Source of the DNA: Anthopleura xanthogrammica
Taxonomy: Eukaryota > Cnidaria > Anthozoa > Actiniaria > Actiniidae
Length of the DNA: 64,000 nucleotides
Assembly (NCBI GenBank): GCA_964019055.1
Contig: OZ025210.1
Span: forward strand, 7,583,547 to 7,647,546
Reading direction: 5' to 3'
Of this stretch, positions 22,359 to 34,300 are shown piece after piece. The notes under the pieces are model-generated. The model made no database searches, was not told the origin of the DNA, and worked only from the letters and a program-made list of their open reading frames with translations. Each line of letters starts with the position of its first letter. Position 1 is the stretch's first letter. The position numbers and the translations under genes are program-made.

Positions 22359-25300
22359 GTATGTAGCAACATGATTGTTATGAAGCATGAAGAGTTATGA
22401 CGCTAGCTAAACTGATTCAAATTCGCTGTAAAATCGAATTGCCGTGTGTAAACTATCGACTGACTGCATAACCCAGCTCTTCAGCATCCTAAAACCAGTG
22501 ATGACATTAAATAATAAGTATAAGAATAGGAAGATGGTTGTTAAACGACCCAGTGATTTCATTAAAGACAGCTGCAAGAAAATAAATGACCATCTTAGAC
22601 AAAAATTGTGTCAAAACGAATAGCACTAAGATCCAGCTTGCGACCAGTGATAACACATTTTTAAAAAGGCTAGGCGTAATGTTAAGTTACACGAAAAGGT
22701 TACGTTGAATCGCAGCATGAGCTGAAAATTGATTGCGTGGGGGTGTTGAGACTCCTGTTGTTCCTTATGAACGCGAAGCATTGATTTAATCAAAAGATCT
22801 ATTTAAGATTCAAGTGTTCCGCTAATGATATTGATACGAAATTTCAAAAGAAGCTACACAACAAACGATTTGAATGTTTACACCGAATAGGGGATTATAA
22901 ACTGCAGTAACGATAAACAAGGGAAGAGAAAACCCAGGGAAGAGAAGACCCAGGGAAGAGAACTAAGAAGAAGAACTTTAACAACAGATACTTCAGGCTA
23001 AGACCCAGGGCAACACGGTTATCTGGAGAGCACTAAAGTATTTGGTGCGAGAATTTTAGTTGGTTTTTCTGATTATTTTAAGCATCATCATCCTTTCCAT
23101 TATTCTTGATTTCTTCAGCGAAATCGTAATCATAGTCAATATTTTTGTTTTCCATATCATCATGGTGGTAGTCATAGTCATCAACGTGATTATCATAACT
23201 GTCTTCTACTAAGACTCGTCATCATTGCCATAATCATCATCATTGCCATTTCTTACCAATACGGCCGTTATTGACGTCATCATTGTCATTATTATCATTA
23301 TGTCATCCATCATCATAATCATCATCATCATTGCCATTTCTTACCAATGCGGCCATTATTGACGTCATCATTGTCATTATTATTATTATGTCATCCATCA
23401 TCATAATCATCATCATCATTGCCATTTCTTACCAATGCGGCTATTATTGAAGTCATCATTGTCATTATGTCATTATGTCATCCATCATCATAATCATCAT
23501 CATTGCCATTTCTTACCAATGCGGCCATTATTGACGTCATCATTGTCATTATTGTCATTGTCATCCATCATCATAATCATCATCATTGCCATTCCTTACC
23601 AATGCGGCCATTATTGTCCATCATCATAATCATCATCAATATCATTTTCACTGTCATTATTGTAATAAATTATCAACATTGTCATCATCATTGCTTTACT
23701 CATCAACTTAACCACTGTCAGAAAAGTTGCCATCATTACTGTCATCACCATAAAAAAAGAAAGGAAAAAGTCAGAAAAATAAAAATAAATGTATTAGTTG
23801 TGTTCCAATGTGCAAATCCTGATAAACCGGGTTCTTGGTTACTGGAGGCAAACTCCACATCCCTTCTTAATCTCAATGGCATTTTTTTCTGCTAATTACA
23901 TTAAACAAGCTCAGCCGCCTTGCATTAAACTTGCTTGACCCATATCTCAGATCTATTCCATATGGATCCATAGATCTCTTCTTTTTCTTTCTATTCTTCC
24001 AAATCTTTGCATCCAAATGAATGCTACCGAAGCATGCAGATTAAACAAGCTCTGATATTCATGATCAATCAAGATATCAAACCTAATCCTTGGTGCTGTT
24101 AGGTATTTAGGGTCAAATGGTTTATTTGAGAAGGAACTAGACCGAGATGGATTGATGTAACTAGTTTAAATACTTTTCCGGTTCTCTCAACGATTTAATC
24201 TTAATCTGCAGTACCGTCTCAGTATTTTACTCAAACGACTTCGTGGCTTTATCGTTTCGAAGTTAGATTTTAATCTGCATTTACGAACGCATGAAGAATA
24301 ATTTGAGATGGTTATCGACCTTCCAAATCGACCAATAGAATCGTCCTGCTCAGACTGACCCATACATCTGATAAAAGTTCACAAACACAAGGGAATATTT
24401 TGTCTGTCTTCAATGCCTCCACAAGCTTGATAGCATCTAGTTGATAAAGTATTAGCGACGAAGACAGTAGAAAAGCATGCTAATGCACAGATTTTCTACC
24501 TAAGAGAAGATTGTCATTCCCAAATAACGATAGTGCGCCCTTATTGGAAGGCAGGCTGTTTAATTCTCTAAATATCTCTTCACAAAGGTAAAGAAACAAT
24601 AGTTGACTTGTGACTTGTGTGGTCGTATTTATGTGCTTTTCACTTGATTGCTTTTCACTTGATTACTTCAATGTGAGGAATGCACCTTATTTACTGCAGT
24701 ATAAACGACGTTCAAGAATCCATGGGTATCATGGTACCATGATCTGCTTTAATTAGGCAACACGAAAGCGTTGACTTAATCATTACAGTTTTTTGTCAAC
24801 CAATCTAAACCCATGGAAATGTCTTTTCAAAATATTATAGTTCCTTTTTGACAACTAAATATTCATATTTTAATTAGTTAACCATAATATGCCATACAAA
24901 CCTTTAATGCCAAAACTTCGGCTTAAGGTTATAATGGGGCCAGTGGATAGATCGTTTACTGCATGATCAGCGCCAGCTTTTTCTAGTGTGAGCATTTGCC
25001 AACATGCCCTTTACATTTACGCAATAGTCTAAAGACCGAACTAACATAGTTAGTCTCTTCTTTTTTCATGGATGATTAATTTTAAAATTTTAAACTCAAG
25101 GGTTTTCAAAATTGCACCACTCATCAGTTTTGGTTTAATTTTCAATGAAGTTTCAAAAATTCGAAGCATGAAGTGATTCAAAAAGTTTTACTGTAGGAGT
25201 CGTATTTTATTGTTATTTACATTGGGACCTCTGAGTGATTATTCCGGCCTGATTCAGTGTCTAAATAGACGGACATTTACCGGCTGAGAGCATCACTGGC

Positions 25301-28300
25301 TCATACTTCGTTACTAACGAATCTTAAGCTTTCAATGCTGCAAAACTTCACAATTCATGGAAATATAAACAATAAATGATTGCTTTGTCATTCATTTATT
25401 TTACTATCAGTTACAATCAGTTTCTTTTTGCAACAGAAGTGTAAGTTTAAGCTCAATCTACTGTAAAGAACTCACGCAACGTTACTCGCCAAATGGCAAG
25501 TACTTTTCAAATATTTGTATAACATTAAGTAAGATTTACATTTTTTGGATCAATTCATTGAGCTTTGAAAATTTTGCAATAAGTTTTGTTTTGTATCCTG
25601 CGAATAGGTATTGAATATTTTGTATGTAATTATAGACTTGCTAGCTAGATACAGTCGAGAGGAAGCCGGATTAACTCACTTTCGCTTAGGTCACTAAGCT
25701 GTTTTCAAAACTCGTGTGTTTTCAGTTGCACGAGGTTACTTGTGCGTAATCTGTGATTGGTTACATATGCCGATGATCACGCCACATATGAATCTGTTTA
25801 TATATTCAGTTCAAGAATGAAGAAGAGAAAACACATTTTTCTTAAGGCACGACTTCAGTTTCACAACCGCGACGTTCTGTATCGCCTAAAAAAGGAACTT
25901 AGTAGGATATGTTTGTTTGCATGGCGCATAATGGCTGAACCAAATTCCAAGGCCAAAGTGACCATTTAGCAGCCAAAAGCTGAAGGCACATTGCTTCAAT
26001 GAATGCCCTCATTAATTTTCAAAATCTCTATCAACAATTTCTTAATCACCAGTCTTTTCTATCACTAGCCCTTTCTTCAGCAATAACTTCATCAGCAAGT
26101 CATCTATCAACAGGTATCTGTGATTTGAGATGGAGTCTTATTCTTGGCCTCTATTTAATCTTATCTTGCCCTAATACAGGATTGAACAGCACGTGAAGAA
26201 AATAAAGTCCATATGTTCATACCATCGATTGATTTATCTTTCCAGAAGCTGAAATTTCTGCAAATGAAATAAGGGGGCATATCGATACCTGATATTTTCA
26301 GTCGATGCCAATAAATCGCGATACCAGGGCCATCGAAAGACCATCTTCCATTGGTTTAATACATTGCTTTGGATTAGCCTGCGTGAAGCCGAACGAAAAC
26401 CCATGCACGCCGGCTACTTTGGATTCACTGATTTCAATTCGACGTTTTAAATGATAGTTTTTGCATAAGATATCATAGGACCATATCAGATCAATTCTCA
26501 GATTGAATTGTTATCAAGAAGCCGGAATGCAATCTGGGGCTTTATAGTGAAAGCTAAATGTTTAAGGCTAATCCGTACAACGGGATAGGCCATGATAATG
26601 ATCTTATGTTAACTTGGTAACTGATCCTAATGAACCTCAGCTAAAAATTACATTCAATTGCCCTATTTCACTATGACGTCACAGCTTATTACAAGGGGGC
26701 ACGATGGTGAAGAACAATTAGCAGCTGAATTGATAACTCAGATATGTCTGGTTTTCAAACATTTTACAAATCGGAGTTTCTCCTACAATATAAACGGTAT
26801 TTGGGGGCTATTGTGGCAGTTTTTTTGTGTTGTTGCTGTTTTGTTTTCATGTGAGGTTATAATGACATAGGGCTATTGTGGGTTTTTTTTAACGTTTTTA
26901 TTTCCTCAATCCCCAGCAGAAGCTACGCGTAAGAATAGCCTCGGCAAAGATACAGAGTTTCCTGACAAAAATAATTTGGACAGCTTGACTGTCTATTCCA
27001 ATGGCATTGGAAATCTGAACCGCATACCTTTATCTGGAAGTATGAACGCATTGGGAGAGAATGACTCAGCCCCATTTTCAGACGGAACGTCAAGCAAGTT
27101 TATTCTCAAAGAAGAGCCACAGAAAAAGAAAGCTCTTAAAAAAAGATATTTGATTGTTTTATTTCTGTTGCTGTTCTTTGTTACAACATCCGTTATCATG
27201 ACCAGTTTGTTTATATGGAGAATAGCGAATCCTCAACAACAGAGAAATGAGGTAAAGTATCTATAGTCCATGTTATCTCATTTGCGCCTTCTTTTGGAAA
27301 ATACCGGGGAATTTAGCAGCCAAGCTCATAATAAATAAATAAATAAATAAATAAATAAATGCGATTAATAGTGGAATCCACAGAGTGGCTATTCCTCCAC
27401 TGCATTCCAATTGGAATTTAGAAGTTGATTTTTTAGAAACTTATTTAGAAACTATGACAATAATATGTTTGCAAGGCATAAAGGAGATAAATACGTAAGG
27501 AGATTAAAAAACTGGTGAACTCTTCTTTTGCAAAGCAATTAATCAGCTTATGCATCTTTTGCAATTAAATATCATGATCGGGACTTCAAATTATGCAGCA
27601 ACTTTGACATTTTCAAGAAAAGATACAAAAATTGTTTTTGGTGTAACTAAAAGGCAACCACAAAAGTGGTCTACCAAGCTTCAAGCAGTAATATCTCAGT
27701 AACATGTTTTGGAGCATCTCAGTCCTGTCTTTTTAAAGTAGACTAATTGGATTTGAAGAATGTTATAATGCATTTGATATATTTTACAGGGTAATACCAT
27801 TAGAACGGATAACAAAGAATGCAGATTTAAGCCCAAACCAGTAGACTTTAAAAAACTTCCTGCCAAAATTCTTGAAAATCTAAAGGAACTGGAGGATCTT
27901 ATCAAAACTGAGATGGATCAAGAGAAAGCGGTATGTACGAATGCGAGCTCGAGATTGTCCTTCAGGGATTTGGGAACTTCAGCAAATGCATTTCTAGCTT
28001 TTACTGACTATTTCTGTTATGAAAAAATCCCGGAAACATCGATCTATTTTCAATTAAGTCACCTAAATTTCAATTCTATGAACGTTTGTATCCTTTTATT
28101 CCAAAATAACAAGATGTTACAAGCGCGCCTATCATTATCATCAGTGTTCAAATGAAAACCAGTAGGATTTGCTTGAAGGTGCTGGTCGCGCGTATTTCGG
28201 TTTTAAGCATGTATGGTTTGTTTCACTTATAAAAGTTTTTTTTAATCTTCCGGCTAAGAAAATATATAAGTAGCTCAATGCTAAAGAACCACTTATGAAG

Positions 28301-31300
28301 TATCTTTGTACGTACTTTGTCTCTTTTGTAATTTTCAACCTTTTTCTTCGCAGACAGCTCTAAGTGTAAGCATTGTTTATCTGGACAAAATCTTATGGGA
28401 AGGAGGATTTGGAGTAATGAATACAAGTGAAAAAGTGCAAAGAGTTCCGACACCAAAAACAGTTTATCCCTGTGCAAGCATTAGCAAAATACTTACAGTA
28501 AGTTACTGGTAATGAATTGTCTAGGTTTTTTATTCACAATCTTCATCTATCGTTCTTTCACAATTATTTTTTAACAATTTGGGGCAGGTTTTTCTTCTTC
28601 TATGTGGTTCATTTCACTTAATGTCAATAGATTTGCATACAGCATTATATCAAAAAAGGTTGGTGAAGGTGTTGCTGCATGCTGCTTGTTGCCTGTTGCA
28701 TGCTACACGTTGCTTACTATGCTAGAAACGTATCACATTCTCATGTAAATAATGTCAACACCGAAGAAATTATGCCAGAAAAGCGTGTAGACAAAGTTTG
28801 GGAAAATTTCATATTATTGTTACCTTTCGCTCCTTGAATTCACATCACCCATAGTGCCTTTTAGGCTTGACATGCAACATGCAACATGCAACATGCAACA
28901 TGCAACATGCAACATGCAACATGCAACATGCAACATGCAACATGCAACAAAACCTTCACGAACCTTTCTTGGAATTTAGCTGTATACTTCAGTCATTTAG
29001 TAAAGGTTTCCTTGTGTAGAAAAGCCTAACGCAGTATTGATTTCCTTTCAGTCACTGATGATGTTCAAGCTATATAATGATGGTCAAGTTCCCTCTCTCA
29101 ACATTCCAGTCCGTCACTATGAACCTGCCTTCGATATTAGGAATCCTTTTCATCTGAACATCACACTTAAGTAAGAAATAACATTAAGAATTATAGATCC
29201 ACGTATTGTGTCAAGCCATTGCTGTATAGAGTGCCATTAAGCAGATCGTATGACCAACTCTTTTTTAAAATTTCAAAATCAATTTCTAGTTTGGAGATAA
29301 TGTTGTTTTTCTTATAGAATTGTATTTCCTGCAGACACCTAGCTTCGCAGAGAGCAGGCTTACAAAGAGAAGCACCATGTTATCCTTCTAGTGAAAGGAA
29401 TCTGTGTCCATTTAACTACTCCACGATGCTTAACAGAATAAAGAAGCTCACAGTGCTTAGAGAACCAGGAACGGAGCCTCAATATAGGTTAGCATATATG
29501 ATGTAAAGGTCACATGCAAGTATTTACAATGCTTTCGAGTGGCATATCAGTGGAATATCTAACGCCTCACAGATATAATAGAGATCCCGGACCTTAAGAA
29601 AATAGAAAGCTAGAAGCAGAACATCAAAGTCTCAACAATGAGAAAAGAAGGGAAAATTAATTACCAGCAATTTCACGTCGTTCAAGACTAAATATTGAGA
29701 AGTCAGTAGCTAAAGATTAGAAGCCTCTCTTTTCTCGTTTTTAAAATGCCATAGATTTAAGCTAACTTGGGCGTTTGTTTTGCCCCATTTCAGATCACGT
29801 GTCATTTCTTTGAGAATAAAATTATTTGTTTCATTTGCATCCAAACAAAGAAATGATACTCGAGGGAATGACACGTGATCTGAAATGGGGCAAAATATTA
29901 CGCCCAAGCTTAAGAGGTCTATTACCGGCCACACGGCATCGATCCAGCTTATTTTTCAAGCTATACGCATGAATGAGGTAAAAGTGGAAAATGAGATATT
30001 CCATGATATGCCACAAAAAAGCAAACAAGGCAACCAGATCAGTCTCTAACCCCAAAACAGACCATATTAATGCATAACAATTAGATTGCATTCTGGCTGC
30101 ATTTTCTAGGATATTGCATAAAACGATGTGGATATTGCATAAAACGATGTGTACCTTTGTGTACAGTCTACATTTGTATGCGTATGGCTGCAAACATATA
30201 AGAGCTATATATCAAGCATTGTTATCTATTTATAAAGTTTCTTGAAGCTTACACAGTGACCTCCGTCATTGTCCAAACTATCATCCCTTCTCATTAACTT
30301 TCTTTGCTAACGATGTATCACTTTCCAGCATGCAGTTTTTGATAGTGTATGTACTATTTAGAGTCACCCTCGTAAAATAAAGTATGAATGATCGATTGAT
30401 TGATTGATTCATATTTGTTCAGTAATCTAGGCTGGTCCTTATTGGGGCAAGTACTTGCCAATAAATTTGGAGGTGGCAACTTTGTAGACTGGATGAAAAG
30501 ATATTTGTTAACGCCATTGGGAATGAACGATACTAGCTTTGAATTAACTGAAAGGTATGCAATTTTTGCTGTATATATTGTCACTTGATTCCTCATTGTA
30601 TAATAAATGTATAAAGTAAGACATTAAGCTTTCCAGCTCGATTAGCTTTTTAGCTATTCTGGAAAACGAGTTACCCAAAATATTAATATATATATATATT
30701 TTTTTAATTTTGTAAACTTCTTATTTATTTATCTGTGGTAAAAAAAAAAAAAAAAGATATTGTATTGTATTGTATTGTAAGTAATGCATAAAGCCTATAT
30801 CAATCTACCTACTACCTACCTACCTACCTACCTACCTACCTACCTACCTACCTACCTACCTACCTACCTACCTACCTACCCACCCACCCAACTACCTCCT
30901 ACCTACTACCTACTACCTACTACCTACTACCTCCTACCTACTCCCTACTCCCTACTCCCTACTCCCTACTCCCTACTCCCTACTCCCTACTCCCTACTCC
31001 CTACTCCCTACCTAAATACCTGCTACTAAGTCTTCAGAAACGATCATTTAAAATATATTTTGGTCTTACAGGCAAATAGCTGACATACCAGTTGGTTACA
31101 CCAGCAATACCTCTTTTCAGCAGGTTATGGACTGGGGCTGGTTGTCTCCAGCAGGTGGTCTGTACACCTCTGTACATGACCTTGCTAAGGTGCTGCTACG
31201 TTAATAACACCCTTAGTTTCCACAAATGCTTTAAAAGAGCTGTAAATGATAAAGAAGAGGAATTCTTTTGCATTTCTTTTCAGCAGTATGTGCGTCATCA

Positions 31301-34300
31301 GACAATTTGCCAATAACGATGTCAAGATAAATTTGATAACCCCCAGTCAGTGCGTTTCCATGATAATCTAAAGTTACGTGCTCTTGAAAACCTTGGTCTG
31401 TTTTCTTTGAAGGGCAACAAAGATCGTGCAAAACTCAATCTTCTCGTAGTGTTTAAAAAACGAGTAGGAGTGATCTGATAAAACATGAAATGCGAGTTTT
31501 TTCGGAACTATATTAGAGGTTTTACGTCACTATCATGCGGAATCAGTTCAAAAGAGATTCCCACGTGTTGAAGATAGCATGTCAAAGTTAACAAAGGGGT
31601 GCTGGTAGACGTGACTTTGTGGGTCGTCGGTGATCGCGTGTGAGACTGCTCTTGATAAGGCTCTAAGTCTTCATCTAAACTTGGATGCACCTTTATGTCT
31701 GATAGATTCATTCTCATACACGGAATCGAAATATGACGACCAATTTGAATAACTATTGTTATGGACTGACTAGCCTCTCATACATGTAAAAACACTTTTA
31801 TGTTTCCACGTGAACACGAGGCTAGTCATTCCAAAACATTAGTTATTCAAATTGGTCGCCATATTTCGATTCGGTCGGTGTATTAATAGTATTCTTTATA
31901 TAAATAATATATAAAGGTCACTTGAATACTAAATATGACATTATCGGGTATAAAGGTCCATGCATGTGACATGTATGGACGCTCCAACTGGACCAAGGGC
32001 TTATGAATAATCCATGAGTTTTTAACTTTATATAAAGTTTTCATCCTCTTTAGTATTCTTTATATAAAGAATATTAACGAAGATGACTTTATCGGGTATA
32101 AAGGTCCATGCACGTGAGGTGTATGGTCGCTCCAATTGGATCAGAGGCTTAATATGAATCTCATGAGTTTTTGAAAAGGAACATAATTTGATTACTTGCA
32201 GATGGAGATGAAAGTATTCTCGAACCAATTTCTAGCTCCGTGGGCTACTGAAGAATTCTTCAAAGAAGGTAGGTAGGTAGGTGGATAGATAGGTAGGTAG
32301 GTAGGTAAGTAGGTAAGTAAGGATTGTTTAACGGTGTTAACGAGGTTAGATGGTCATTATTATACCTTAATTAATTAGCGATCGTTCTTAAAAAAAAAGA
32401 ACTTTTTACCAAAATTGTGTTCAACTTTCGGTAGAGATAACCTATTGCTGTATCTATTGTTATAGTTATGTAAATTACCCAATATAGTAAAACAAATGTA
32501 AATCAAAGAGAGCCCTCCACTTTTATTTTCAGTTCATAGTTAATTCCATTAGTTGTGGGCAAAAACATTTATGTTAAAGTTTCGGATAAGTGAGACAAGA
32601 GTGTCGGCGTGCAGGCCTTAGAAAGATAACTAACCTACTGTCAAAAGTCTATCCCATTAATTCATCATCCATTCTCTTTGCAGATTACATATTTCCAGAT
32701 GGTGTTACAATGACTGGACTTCCATGGGAGCTATGGTTTTTTAGAGGCTGGAAGATTAGGGAGAGAACTGCTTATATATATGGATACAACTCGTTTGTTG
32801 GAGTCGTACCTGAGCTTAAGCTTGGTAAGTGAAAAATCTAGTCTGGTAACCAGAGTCATACGAAGGTAAAATTCTTATGAATTATTGTGCTTCAAACTGA
32901 GCGGCATTTGGGATATTCTGTATGAAAGAAATCTACGCAGAGCTCTATCACGACTGCGCGCGAAGGCAGCTGTGAAGGCAGCTGTATACAAACCTTCCAC
33001 ACAAAAAAAGGATATTCAATATATCGATCGTATGAAATTGGCCAACGATAAAAAGTTTTTTTCTTTTCTTTCTTTTTTCAGCTTTTAATTCTTTGTGCAC
33101 TAACTGCAACCTACGTCTGGATGAAACTCTAAAATCATATTTCAAAAACATAATCTCAACTTTCGATAACGTTTTACAAGATCTATCGAACGCGGTAAGT
33201 CAATAAATATAGATAACTTTATCCATAACGTTCGAGCGCAGAGTTACGTGTAAATGAAGGTGCGGTATCGCGAAGTTGCTGTTCGTGCATCGCGTGACGA
33301 GAGCTGTGTATCGTGACTTTTTGATAGTATATGTAATTCGGCGAGTCTGCTGGAATAAATATCGACACGCAGATTTCATATCTTTAACATCGATCTAACT
33401 GGGAGGAGCTTATGGCCGCTAATCGGCGGCAGTCTTGAATTCTATTGTTTTAAGTAAGTCATTATGGGATGCCGAGGAGGCAATTATTGGAAAATTTATA
33501 GTATGCACAGCTGTCACACAGTAAATCGGATAGGGCGGTTTTGGCCCTAAAAATGGGGCCAAAATTTTGACCCTATAGTGGCCCCCTTAAAGTAGGGCTA
33601 TTTTGGCACTATCGGTAGGGGCCATTTTTTTAGCTCTGATTTTGGGGCTGTTTTAGCCCCTTATTTGGGGTTAAATTCTGACCCTAAAATGGCCCCTTGT
33701 GAAAAGGGCCATTTTGGCACTTTGGAAATTCATATTAAAATAACTGTTGAAGACTTGTTTACAGTGTAACCATGATTTAATAAAAATAGCAATCACGATC
33801 AGAGACAAAAGCGAATTTTCAATTTAGTCAAAAACCTAAAAAAACCTAATTATCTGAAAACATTGTATATTCTTTATATTATGAGTATATCAGTTTATAC
33901 TTGCAAGTAGCTGCTACTCCTTTACTCTACATGACTGTATGTAGTCAATTGCTGCTCCATATATAATGTGTAATCTCCATCTCTAAGTAGAAGCAAACAA
34001 AACCATGAGCTTAAAAAGTACTGAAAAAGCGAAACCACAGATAATTATAGGCAATTCTACACAATTCACCGGCTTCTATTATCAAAAATTAACCCTAAAA
34101 AATATTTGAAGCTCCATGAAGTTTATTATTACAGTTGTAAACTTTTAAAGGCAAAGGACAAAGGTTCGGCTAAAATAATCTACTCACCGATAATTTAGCC
34201 TTTTTCAAGGAAAAAAACTGATCCAAAATGATCTTGAACATCTTAAGTGCCGTTCTTCTGAGTTTCAGTCAATATTCTTACCCAAAAGGGTTTAAAAGAA

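Noticed and set aside
26658..26870. Open frame near 26658-26870 as a first exon of beta-lactamase-like gene 1
   Set aside because: It contains a hydrophobic segment but no good phase-1 donor, and it would place a second membrane span before the predicted anchor.
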